A stretch of 64,000 bases of DNA from the NCBI GenBank assembly GCA_046327755.1, contig JAXLXW010000001.1:620001-684000 (forward strand), read 5' to 3'. The notes beneath the pieces are model-generated. The model was given only the letters and a program-made list of their open reading frames with translations. It did not search any database and was not told the DNA's origin. How positions within the stretch are numbered: the first letter of the stretch is position 1; each line of letters opens with the position of its first letter. Shown in pieces: positions 18,062 to 26,223 of this stretch. The stretch comes from SCN-70-22 sp046327755. GTDB lineage: Bacteria; Gemmatimonadota; Gemmatimonadetes; Gemmatimonadales; Gemmatimonadaceae. Position numbers and translations under genes: made by a program.

Positions 18062-19396
18062 TCATTCGTGGCGCGCGCTGGCCGAGGTGGAGCCCGCCGA
18101 GCGCTCGCGCGACCAGGCCTCCAGCCGCTGGCGATCGTGCTCGCGCTCGATCGGCGAACGCCCGGCCTCGCGCCGCATCAAGGCGCGCGCCAACCACGCG
18201 ATGCCGCGCCCCGCCAGTTCAATCAAGCGCCAGGGATAGGCCGCGAGCACCAGGACGCTCCGCTCGTCGAAGCCATACAGGCGCGCCATCTGGGCGCGCG
18301 ACAGGAAGAGGTGGCGCACGAGGCTGTGCCACCGCTCGCCGGGCGAGCGTGTCCGCGCGAGATCGCGCACCGCCTCGGGCAGCGCCTCGTCAGGCTCGAG
18401 GATCAAGCGACGCGCGATGTGCACCGCCTGCTCGTCGTCCGTCGATCGCGGGAGCGCCTGCAGCACCGACGCCGGAACGCCCGCCTCCAGGAGGTCTTCC
18501 GCCAGCCGCAACGTGGTGTAGACGAACCCGGACACGCCCCACGCTCCGGCCCGTGCCACCATGGCCGGCCAGTCGAAATGCGCGCGCTCCTTCGCCAACA
18601 GCTCCCGAACGTCCACCAACCCCTTCAGCGCCGCCCGGTCAAAGAGGTGGTGATACGACAGGTGAACCGCCAGATGCAAGAGCGCATCCTCAGGGGCCAG
18701 TGCCCTGACCGGCACGCCGTCGAGCTCCCGCGAGATCGCGCGCGCCCAGAGCCCGTCGAGGTCGATCGCGAAGGGGCTGGTGGGGCGCTCGATCCCCCAG
18801 TGCACCTCGACCACGGGCATCCCCGGCTTCACCAGCTTGGCCAGGTGATTGGAACGCCGGCAGAACTCCTCGATGTCGGGGCGCGGCAGCGGACCGTAGC
18901 CGTTCGCCACGTACACCGCCTCCGCGTCCGCCAATCGGTCACGACGCACCATGACGTCCACGTCCGCCATGTTGCGGAGCCCCGGCTCGTCGTAGGTGAA
19001 GCGTGCGAGGGCAATCCCCTTGAGCAGGATGACCTCGATGCCACGGCCGGCGAGTGCCTGCGCCATCCTGCGCGTCTCATGCAGGGCGCGCGCGTTGCGC
19101 CCGGCGGTGTCGACGTACATCGCGCGGAAGCGCGCCAACAACTCCGCAGGCACGACGGCGGCGGACGGACTGTCGGCCAGTCGACGATACACCAGCCCCC
19201 GCAGGTTGTGACGCGTGGCTTCCTGCTCGAGCGCTACCCACTCCTCCGCCGACAGCTGCTCCAGCCCGGCGTCCGTGCGTCCGGCCAGCAACGCAAACAA
19301 GGCCCGCTGGCCGGGACGCGGCGTCGGAGAGGCCGACGCCGCTCCCCTTCCCCTTTCGCCCGCGTCTGCAACGCGCACGGTCGACTCGCGACTCAT
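18062..19396 (-). CDS. Nucleotidyltransferase-family protein of the lasso cluster
   Basis: 444 residues from ATG 19396, overlapping the ABC transporter stop (ATGA). It matches the uncharacterised nucleotidyltransferase family (NTP_transf_5-like): HNLRGLVYRRL, then GIEVILLKGIALARFTYDEPGLRNMADVDVMVRRD, where the KG and DVDV acids resemble the nucleotidyltransferase active site, then VEVHWGIE and LHLAVHLSYHH. From memory, similar genes accompany kinase-containing lasso clusters such as pseudomycoidin and modify the phosphorylated peptide. It probably acts on the phosphoserine made by the kinase at 23913-24824. The exact group transferred is unknown. Confidence 0.75.
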   Translation of the reverse strand: MSRESTVRVADAGERGRGAASASPTPRPGQRALFALLAGRTDAGLEQLSAEEWVALEQEATRHNLRGLVYRRLADSPSAAVVPAELLARFRAMYVDTAGRNARALHETRRMAQALAGRGIEVILLKGIALARFTYDEPGLRNMADVDVMVRRDRLADAEAVYVANGYGPLPRPDIEEFCRRSNHLAKLVKPGMPVVEVHWGIERPTSPFAIDLDGLWARAISRELDGVPVRALAPEDALLHLAVHLSYHHLFDRAALKGLVDVRELLAKERAHFDWPAMVARAGAWGVSGFVYTTLRLAEDLLEAGVPASVLQALPRSTDDEQAVHIARRLILEPDEALPEAVRDLARTRSPGERWHSLVRHLFLSRAQMARLYGFDERSVLVLAAYPWRLIELAGRGIAWLARALMRREAGRSPIEREHDRQRLEAWSRERSAGSTSASARHE

Positions 19397-21213
19397 CGGT
19401 AGGGCCTCGCCTGCGTCTCGAAGAGCGTCGCGTACACCCCGGCCTGCTCTATCAGCGCATCGTGCGCGCCAGACTCGGCGATGCGCCCGTCCACCACCAC
19501 CAGGATCCGGTCCGCATGACGCACCGTCGACAGGCGATGGCTGATCAACAGCGTGGTACGATCGCGCGTCAGCTCCTCGAAGTGCGTGAAGACCTCGGCT
19601 TCGGCCAACGGGTCGAGCGCCGCCGTCGGTTCGTCGAGGATCATCACCTGCGCGTCGCGCATGAAGGCGCGAGCGATCGCGACCTTCTGCCACTGCCCGA
19701 TGCTCAGGTCGGCCCCGTCGGCGAACTGTCGGCCAAGGACCGAGTCGTACCCGTGCGGAAGCGCGCGAATCACCGCGTCCGCCCCTGTACGCTGCGCCGC
19801 CGCCTGCACGCGCGGCGAGTCGGCCGGCAACCGGACGTTGCCCACCCAGATGTTCTCACGCGCACTGAGGTGGTACTTCGCATAGTCCTGGAAGACGACG
19901 CCCAGGTTGGCGCGCAGCTCCTGCAGCCCCATCTCGCGCACGTCCACCCCATCGACGCGAATCGCCCCCTGCGTGGGGTCGTACAGACGGCACAGCAGCT
20001 TCACCAGCGTCGTCTTCCCCGATCCATTCTCGCCGACCAGCGCGAGGTGCTCACCAGGGCGAACGGTGAACGACACGTCCTTCAGCACGTCCACTGCAGT
20101 GCCCGGGTAGCGGAACCAGACGTGATCGAACTCGATGCCACGTTGGATCGGGCGCGGGACCGGGCGCGGCATCGCAGGCTCGGACACGGAAGGAGCCAAC
20201 GACATGAAGGTCTCGAAGTCCGAGAGGAAGAGATTGTCCTCGTACAGCCCGGCCAAGCCCGCGAGCACGTCGCGAAAGGCGTCCTGCGCCCGCTGGAACG
20301 CGCCGAAGTACATCACGAGCGCCCCAACGCTGATGCGTCCCTCGAGCGCCTCGCGCCCGATCACGTACATCGACGCGAAGACCGCGGCGACCGCCAGCAC
20401 GTTGGCCAGCAGGTCGGCGATCGAGCGTTGCGACACCAGGCGCAACCGGTCACGGCGCAGCCGGGTGCGAAGCGCTTCGTGCCGGTCGATCAGCAGCGGC
20501 CCGAGGCCGAAGAGACGAATCTCCTTGGCGTACTCGATGGTCGTCAGGACGTTGTTGAGGTAGCGCGCCAGGCGCTGGTTGGACGTCTCGCGCAACGTCC
20601 ACTGGTACATCCGCGCGGAAAAACGCGTCTTGATCACGAGTCCCGGCAGCGCCGCCAGCAGCAACGCCACCACCAACGCCCAGTGGAAGGTGAGCAGCAG
20701 CCCCACCAACCCCACCAGCGTGAGCGTCCCCTGCCCTGCCTGCGCCAGCTCGGCCACGATGCGCCCGGGACGATACGACGCCTCGTTCTGCGCGCGATGC
20801 AACGTGTCGTGATAGCCGGCGCTCTCGTAGTACTGCAGGTCCACTTCCGTCGACTTCCGGTGCAGGAGTGCCTGCACCCGGTCCACCAGTCGTGCGGTCT
20901 GCACCTCCGACACCAGCGCCGACACCGTCCGTATCACCGCGATCAACACGGCGACGCCACCCGCCAGCAGCAACAACGTGCGATACGCCCCGACGTCCCG
21001 TGTCCCGCCGGCGATCGCCGCCGCCACGGCGTCCACCACGCGCTTCATCAGGTACAGCGCCACCAGCGGCAACGCCCCCTGCAGCACCAGGGTGATCGCC
21101 TGCACCACGGTCCAGCCGCGCCCACTCTCCCACACGAGCGCCAGCCCGTGGAAGAACGGGCCGGGATCGAGGAGCCGCCACGCCTTTGGACCTGTGGACT
21201 CGCGCTCAGCCAT
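19393..21213 (-). CDS. ABC transporter, fused permease/ATPase (lasso peptide exporter)
   Basis: 606 residues from the start at 21213. Type I exporter half-transporter: about six membrane helices over residues 25-330, then an ATPase domain with Walker A VGENGSGKTTL, signature LSIGQWQKVAIARAF, Walker B VMILDEPTAALD and switch His in LLISHRLSTVRHAD. The signature is LSIGQ rather than LSGGQ. It overlaps the cyclase gene by eight bases and the nucleotidyltransferase by four. Its place in the cluster supports export of the mature peptide (the D protein of lasso systems). Confidence 0.88.
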   Translation of the reverse strand: MAERESTGPKAWRLLDPGPFFHGLALVWESGRGWTVVQAITLVLQGALPLVALYLMKRVVDAVAAAIAGGTRDVGAYRTLLLLAGGVAVLIAVIRTVSALVSEVQTARLVDRVQALLHRKSTEVDLQYYESAGYHDTLHRAQNEASYRPGRIVAELAQAGQGTLTLVGLVGLLLTFHWALVVALLLAALPGLVIKTRFSARMYQWTLRETSNQRLARYLNNVLTTIEYAKEIRLFGLGPLLIDRHEALRTRLRRDRLRLVSQRSIADLLANVLAVAAVFASMYVIGREALEGRISVGALVMYFGAFQRAQDAFRDVLAGLAGLYEDNLFLSDFETFMSLAPSVSEPAMPRPVPRPIQRGIEFDHVWFRYPGTAVDVLKDVSFTVRPGEHLALVGENGSGKTTLVKLLCRLYDPTQGAIRVDGVDVREMGLQELRANLGVVFQDYAKYHLSARENIWVGNVRLPADSPRVQAAAQRTGADAVIRALPHGYDSVLGRQFADGADLSIGQWQKVAIARAFMRDAQVMILDEPTAALDPLAEAEVFTHFEELTRDRTTLLISHRLSTVRHADRILVVVDGRIAESGAHDALIEQAGVYATLFETQARPYR

Positions 21214-23152
21214 ACGTGCGTTCGTACCAGCGAATGAAGCACCCCATCATCATCCCGCGCAGCAGCAAGAGGTTGTACATCCGAAAGTGCGTGCGCCGCA
21301 GCGGCGACGGCCAGTGCTCCACGAGCGATCGCATCCGGGGCAGGTCCAGGCACTCGCGCGTGGTCTCATGCTGCTCCAGTCGCTCAAGTTCCTCCACAAT
21401 CCACGGCCGAAGCGCCGGGAGCCACTCGGTCCAGTCAGCCCCCTGCCCGCCAATGGTCCTCCGCGTCCGGATCTGGTCCGGAAGTACGCCTTCCATCGCC
21501 CGCCGCACCAACCAGCGATCGACACCGTCGCGAAGGTACTGCGCCGCGGGAATGCCGAAGCAGAACTCCACCACTCGCCGGTCTGCGGTGGGATCTCGCG
21601 TCTCGACCCCATAGCGCGCCCGATATCCGCTGTAGGCGTCGAACGTGTCGGTGCCACCGACCAGCATTGTCACGCGCTGCGCCAGCGCGCCGAGGTGCCG
21701 CGCGCCGGCGAAATCACGATGCGTCGCACGCGCCCGCTGCTCCACATCCATCGCCGTGGCAAATAGCGGGTTGATGGGGGACACCGTCAGGTCGAGCAGC
21801 GACGGCGCCGCGCGCCCATTCCATCGGTCCAGCGCTGTCGCCACAGCGGGTGGCAGGAGCGGGAGCAGGACTTCGTCCCGGAACACCTCGCGTCGCCCCG
21901 TGCGCCCCGCCCGCGCCAGCGCCGACACCTCATGCACCACGCGGGAGAGGCGTAGCCGCGCCAGGTCGTCGCGGAGCCCGCGCACACCGGCGTAGCTGAT
22001 GGTCCCGTTCCCCTTGTGTCCCGACAGCAGCACCCGGACGCCCGACGCCCCCGCCTGCGCGCACAGGCCGTCGTACCAGGCCACGTTGCTCGCGTTGCGC
22101 ACCGGAACCCCGGTGTAGCGGAACGACGTCTCGACACCATCGAAGGGCGAACGCCCGTCCGACCGGTGCACCTGCAGTTCAATGTTGGAGTACTGCGCCG
22201 CCAGCGCCTGCACGTCCCGCGATTCGTCCGCCACCATCCCGGCGGCCACCTCGCCCAGGAACCCCTCGCGTGGTGCGGCGTGAAAGGCGCGCAGTCGGCG
22301 TCCCTCCGCGCCGAGCAACGCGGCGGCGGTCGCCGCCACGCTGGACGAGTCGAGGCCGCCGCTCAGCAACATCCCCACGTCGCCCTCGGCACGCAGCTGC
22401 GCTTGCACCGCCGCACGGAACACTTCGCGGAATCCCTCGACATAGGCCTCGTCGGATCCCAGCTGCAACGGTGGCACGTTCCACGGCGACCACCAGCGCT
22501 CCGTCCGCACCGAACTCCCGTCGACCTCCAGCAGGTGTCCCGGTGGCAGCCGATCGATCCCCTCGAAGAAGGTGCTCTCGGGGCGCTGCACCAGGACGAG
22601 GAAATCCGCCACCTTCTGTCGATTGAGCCGGGGCGGCGTGCGCCCCTCCACCGCCAGCGCGTGCGCCGTCGTGGCCAGCGCGAGCCGTGTCGCGTCGCGG
22701 CGCAGGAACAGGACGCGCTGCCCGATCGCGTCGCGCACCGCCAGCAGCCGTCGGGTCCGGCCGTCCCACACGATGAAGGCGAAGTCGCCGACGAGCCGTC
22801 GCGGACACGCGCGCCCCCAACGCTCGTATGCAGCCAGCACGTACTCGGCGTCGCACGCGTGCCGCGCCTCGTCAGGCATGGAGAGCGCTGCCGCCAGCTC
22901 CGCACGGTTGTCGAGGCGGACGTCGGCCACCAGCGCCACCTGGCCATCCCGTGACACGACCGGCGCTCGATAGCTCGCGTCCTCTGGCGTGACGGGCCAG
23001 GGCCTCACGCCAAGCGCGGCCGGTGATCCAGCCGCACCCTTCCACGTCGCGCGCACCGGACCGTACTCGGGGATCGCGTCGAGCAGGGCGTCGATCGCGC
23101 TGGGCGCGACGGGGGCGCGATCGAGCTGCAGGATGGCGCAGATCGCACTCAC
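21206..23152 (-). CDS. Lasso peptide macrolactam synthetase (asparagine synthetase-like, protein C)
   Basis: 648 residues from 23152. N-terminal class II glutaminase-like domain followed by the AsnB synthetase domain with the PP-loop LLSGGLDSSSVAATAAALLG. The catalytic Cys2 of true AsnB is absent (the start reads MSAICAIL, Cys at 5), as usual in lasso cyclases, which do not need glutamine hydrolysis. It should adenylate the Asp side chain of the precursor core and close the ring with the new N-terminus. It sits between B2 and the exporter. Confidence 0.87.
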   Translation of the reverse strand: MSAICAILQLDRAPVAPSAIDALLDAIPEYGPVRATWKGAAGSPAALGVRPWPVTPEDASYRAPVVSRDGQVALVADVRLDNRAELAAALSMPDEARHACDAEYVLAAYERWGRACPRRLVGDFAFIVWDGRTRRLLAVRDAIGQRVLFLRRDATRLALATTAHALAVEGRTPPRLNRQKVADFLVLVQRPESTFFEGIDRLPPGHLLEVDGSSVRTERWWSPWNVPPLQLGSDEAYVEGFREVFRAAVQAQLRAEGDVGMLLSGGLDSSSVAATAAALLGAEGRRLRAFHAAPREGFLGEVAAGMVADESRDVQALAAQYSNIELQVHRSDGRSPFDGVETSFRYTGVPVRNASNVAWYDGLCAQAGASGVRVLLSGHKGNGTISYAGVRGLRDDLARLRLSRVVHEVSALARAGRTGRREVFRDEVLLPLLPPAVATALDRWNGRAAPSLLDLTVSPINPLFATAMDVEQRARATHRDFAGARHLGALAQRVTMLVGGTDTFDAYSGYRARYGVETRDPTADRRVVEFCFGIPAAQYLRDGVDRWLVRRAMEGVLPDQIRTRRTIGGQGADWTEWLPALRPWIVEELERLEQHETTRECLDLPRMRSLVEHWPSPLRRTHFRMYNLLLLRGMMMGCFIRWYERTYG

Positions 23153-23174
23153 GGGACGTCGCCCCTCGCGACCG

Positions 23175-23630
23175 TCAGGCCGCGGACGCGAATGCCGCCA
23201 CCACCGCGTATCGCTGCACGCTCGGCCCCCCCGTCACGATCACGCGCCCAGCGCGTACCCACGCGTGCGCATCGTACGATCCATTCGGGTCAATGCCGAG
23301 GTAGAGTGTGCTCGGAACCCCCGAGCGTCGCAGCATCCACTGCGCGGTGACCGCCTGCGGCAGGCACACCGGCTTCCACGGGAGCCAGCGCGCCGCGCGC
23401 GAGACCGCCCAGGCGACTCGCCGCACGACTGCCGAATCCTCGCGACTCATCGGCGACTCCGCCGCATCCCCAGCCGTGCCGAGCTGCGTCCGCCCAAGTC
23501 GCGCCGCGACCGTGCGGAATGGGACCACCTTCAGCACCACGCTCGCCACGGTACACCACACGAACGCCGAGGTGAGCGCACGGCGCTCAGCGGCCGGCAT
23601 CCGGGCGAGCAGCGACAGCAGTCGCATCAT
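23175..23630 (-). CDS. Lasso leader peptidase B2 (transglutaminase-like)
   Basis: 151 residues from 23630. Small cysteine protease of the lasso B2 type: catalytic Cys in KPVCLPQAVTAQWMLRRSG and His in YDAHAWVRAG, with Asp expected near IDPNGSYD. The hydrophobic N-terminus (FVWCTVASVVLKVVPF) is typical. It should cut the leader after residue Leu22 of the precursor. Its start lies 44 bases inside the B1 gene, so the two are coupled. Confidence 0.87.
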   Translation of the reverse strand: MMRLLSLLARMPAAERRALTSAFVWCTVASVVLKVVPFRTVAARLGRTQLGTAGDAAESPMSREDSAVVRRVAWAVSRAARWLPWKPVCLPQAVTAQWMLRRSGVPSTLYLGIDPNGSYDAHAWVRAGRVIVTGGPSVQRYAVVAAFASAA

Positions 23631-23916
23631 GCGGCTTCACCAGTCCCGCCTCGACCATCTCCGAGACGAAGCGTTGGACTTCGACACGGCAATCCTCGGG
23701 CGAGACGTCGTACTCCTCCAGCAGGGCCGAGCAGAGCTCGTCCATCGATCGCGGTGCGGCGAGCAACGACCACACGCGGGGCCCCACACCTTCGAGGCCG
23801 TAGTACATCCCCTGCTCGACAGACATCATGACCACGCTTCGATCCACCTCGACGGCAATCATCTCGTCGTTTCGGATCAGCGGCGTGCTCGATGCGATGG
23901 CGGGCGTTGCGCTCAC
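23587..23916 (-). CDS. Lasso precursor-recognition protein B1 (PqqD-like)
   Basis: 109 residues from 23916. PqqD/RRE fold: MIAVEVDRSVVMMSVEQGMYYGLEGVGPRVWSLL, then a helical pair (MDELCSALLEEYDVSPEDCRVEVQ). These domains bind the leader peptide through a winged helix-turn-helix and hand it to B2 and C. The start overlaps the kinase stop by four bases. The ~20-residue tail beyond the domain is unconserved and overlaps B2. Confidence 0.85.
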   Translation of the reverse strand: MSATPAIASSTPLIRNDEMIAVEVDRSVVMMSVEQGMYYGLEGVGPRVWSLLAAPRSMDELCSALLEEYDVSPEDCRVEVQRFVSEMVEAGLVKPHDATAVAARPDAGR

Positions 23917-24824
23917 GAACTCCTCCTCTCGATCAACTCAGCGGTCGCAGTGAGCCACTCCATTCCACGGGGGCGCACCAACCGGCTCACACGCACAGTA
24001 CGGGCCACGCGACCCGCCAGCGCGAAGACCTGTTCGCGCCGCCCCAGCGCCGCTGCCCAAGGAAGGAGATACGTCTCTTCGACCAGCGCCGCCACCGACT
24101 CGATCACCGAGAGCGGTTCGACGCGAGGCGTTCCGTCACCATACGACAGGAGGAACAGCTCGTGAAAGGGGGCGGGGGTCGCGCTGGCGGTCGCTTGCGA
24201 CACCGGGAGATGGAACTTCCCGCGGTTCCCCCCCGCCGAGTCGAGCCCTTCGGGGGTCGCGGAGACCGACGCCAGGGCAGTCGCATCCAACTTGAGGCGT
24301 GGAGCCCCCGGCCAGACGGAGGCACTCCCGTCGTCGCCAACGGTCACGACCGAAACATCGTCGGTGACGAAGGCGGCCCCTCGCTGCACCAACGCCGAGA
24401 GGAGCGTCGACTTCCCCGCCCCCGAGGCTCCGGCGAACGCCATACCGCGCCCACCTATGGCGACGCAGCTGGCATGGAGGGGATACATCCCGCGCTGATG
24501 CGCGATCGCCCCGACCATCGCGCCGGTGAGGTACAGGAGGAGATCCTCGCGGCTCGCCTCGGGAAGGGGGGCAAAGGCGATCAGGCGCCCCTGATGGGCC
24601 ACGAATCGCCCGACACCGTTCACCGCGACCTGCAAGTCGCCGTTTGACAGGCGAGCGCGCGCGACGTGCGGCTCCAACCCGAGTTCGGGTCCGTCGCACG
24701 GTCGCTCCTGAATCTCGACGTCGGGCGCTCCGGACTCGGCGCGGGGCCAGCCGGGAAGCGCCATGTCCGACGCCACGCGCAACCCGTACACCCAATGGAA
24801 GGCGGGGGCGCCGTTTGAACGCAT
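23913..24824 (-). CDS. HPr-kinase-like precursor kinase of the lasso cluster
   Basis: 303 residues from ATG 24824; a TTG at 24881 is also in frame but lies inside the hairpin after the precursor. The HprK P-loop GASGAGKSTLLSALVQRGA is intact, followed by FVTDDVSVV, the acidic motif after the P-loop in this family. Upstream MYPLHASCVAIGGRGMAFAG also matches. Kinases of this group phosphorylate the C-terminal serine of lasso precursors (established for paeninodin). The precursor here ends in Ser40. No HPr or PTS gene lies nearby, which argues against a role in sugar regulation. Confidence 0.82.
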   Translation of the reverse strand: MRSNGAPAFHWVYGLRVASDMALPGWPRAESGAPDVEIQERPCDGPELGLEPHVARARLSNGDLQVAVNGVGRFVAHQGRLIAFAPLPEASREDLLLYLTGAMVGAIAHQRGMYPLHASCVAIGGRGMAFAGASGAGKSTLLSALVQRGAAFVTDDVSVVTVGDDGSASVWPGAPRLKLDATALASVSATPEGLDSAGGNRGKFHLPVSQATASATPAPFHELFLLSYGDGTPRVEPLSVIESVAALVEETYLLPWAAALGRREQVFALAGRVARTVRVSRLVRPRGMEWLTATAELIERRSS

Positions 24825-24871
24825 GAGATCGCTGGGGGTCGTTCGGCTCAGCACTATCGGATTAGAAAGCC

Positions 24872-24908
24872 CCTGCACCAACGGTCTCCCGTCGGCGCAG
24901 GGGCACTT
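24872..24908 (-). terminator. Partial terminator between lasso precursor and kinase genes
   Basis: On the minus strand CCCCTGCGCC pairs with GGTGCAGGGG (10 bp, one G-T), followed by a weak CTTTCT. It lies just after the precursor stop. Such leaky hairpins commonly keep precursor mRNA more abundant than mRNA for the enzymes. Confidence 0.6.
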
Positions 24909-24926
24909 CCGAGCAGTGACGAGAGC

Positions 24927-25049
24927 CTAGCTCTGGATCGGCAGCTCGCCGCCGATGCCATCGTGGTTCGAGCCATTGCCCTGCAGCGTCTCCGAGACCG
25001 GTTTGCGAACCATCTTCGGAGTTTCCCAGCTCTTGCGATCCGTCTTCAT
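24927..25049 (-). CDS. Lasso peptide precursor
   Basis: 40 residues from ATG 25049 with an excellent ribosome-binding site (GGGAGGAGG about ten bases upstream). The leader (residues 1-22) has the recognition pattern SWETPKMVRKPVSETL: aromatic-x-x-Pro, and Thr21 at the penultimate leader position. The predicted core is QGNGSNHDGIGGELPIQS, with Asp8 placed for an 8-residue ring; starting at Gly24 instead would give a 7-residue ring. The C-terminal Ser is the expected kinase target. The tail lacks large plug residues, so a stable threaded fold is not certain. First gene of the minus-strand cluster. Confidence 0.83.
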   Translation of the reverse strand: MKTDRKSWETPKMVRKPVSETLQGNGSNHDGIGGELPIQS

Positions 25050-26223
25050 CCTTACACCCTCCTCCCTGGAAACGGTTTCGCTGCCGACGCCGCCTAGGCC
25101 ATTCAGGGGAATCGGCCCATGCAGTCACGACGCCGTTCAACGTGACGTTCGGCACAAAGGTGTAGCAATAACCTCGCCAGAGACCTTCCATTTGGCGTGC
25201 AAAGTGGCGAAGCGCTCGCTCGCGCCCGATGACCACCGCCAAGCCGACCACGCGGCGGTCTCTCGACCCTCACACGCCGCTCCACAGTGCGTTGAAAGCA
25301 TCCGACGGCGCAAGTACCAATCGATTCACTTCGCCAACGTATACAGAAATTCGCATGGAATGACGATTCGCTGACGCGCTCGGTGCGTCCACCGCGCCAC
25401 CGGCAGAGCACGTTAGGAGTGACCGGCCGCCAGCGAACACAGCTGGGCAGCAGGAACTGCCGAGTTGAGCGACCACGAGTGCAGCTGCCACGCGACACTC
25501 GTTGCGGCGCGTGAGCGACGTCGCACTCTCCTCGCCCACCGCGACCACCCTGCAATGCAACATCGCTGGCACACGAGCTCCCGCGACGGGCGCACACGAC
25601 GCGGTGTTGCGCAGGCCAACAGTCGCCACGCGACGTGTCCCGCGCTGCAAGTCTCGACGATCTGCTTGCATCGTCCGGCGCGACACGATCCGTCGGCGCG
25701 GACACGCAGCGGACTCTCCGTTGCACCACGCCACGCGGCAAGGTGCTGCGCACGTTGAGACAAGTGGTGACGTGCGCGACTTGGCATTGAGAGTCGAGAC
25801 GTCGACGTCCGCGCGCGGAGAGCCGGCATACATCACCATCGAACGCGGGCACCGCCGCCCGTGGTCGCATCGAGCTGCATGCGTGCGCCGCGAGAACGGC
25901 AAACGCCGCGGTCGATCGTCAGTGCTTACGGTGCACCACGCCCACCGAGGCTACGGAACCCGATGCCGGTCGACGTCTCCGCGCAGCAGCATTGTTCGGA
26001 TCACGCATAGATTTCCTGTCACCATTTGCCGCAGCTCGGCGGCGGGGGCGTCCGCGATCGACGCCTCCCGCAGAAGGCCGACCCCCAATCGCCCGGTGCC
26101 CGCTGCGGGCATTCCCTCACGCACTTCACCCCTGCCCGCTCAGTGCGACGAACGCTCCCCGTCGCGACGCTCCGTCGTCCTGCAGCGCCCGACCGGCCTT
26201 CCTCCGCCAGCGGGCGTGCGCGC
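25050..26223. other. Gene-poor region upstream of the lasso cluster, possible gene remnant
   Basis: About 1.17 kb without a convincing gene, less GC-rich than its neighbours around 25320-25380. On the minus strand one frame reads MRISVYVGEVNRLVLAPSDA and, after an in-frame TGA near 25271, continues with VVGLAVVIGRERALRHFARQ. This could be a decayed gene, but no family is recognised. The cluster promoter should lie here. A TATACG-like hexamer near 25338 on the minus strand is only suggestive. Confidence 0.35.

Noticed and set aside
23913..24824. True HPr kinase/phosphorylase of carbon control
   Set aside because: No ptsH, ptsI or rpoN context, and it is embedded in the lasso cluster directly after a Ser-ending precursor.
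24862..25251. 129-codon minus-strand frame across the lasso precursor
   Set aside because: Different frame from the precursor, which has a far better ribosome-binding site and leader/core logic; the longer frame loses protein character after the first 50 residues.
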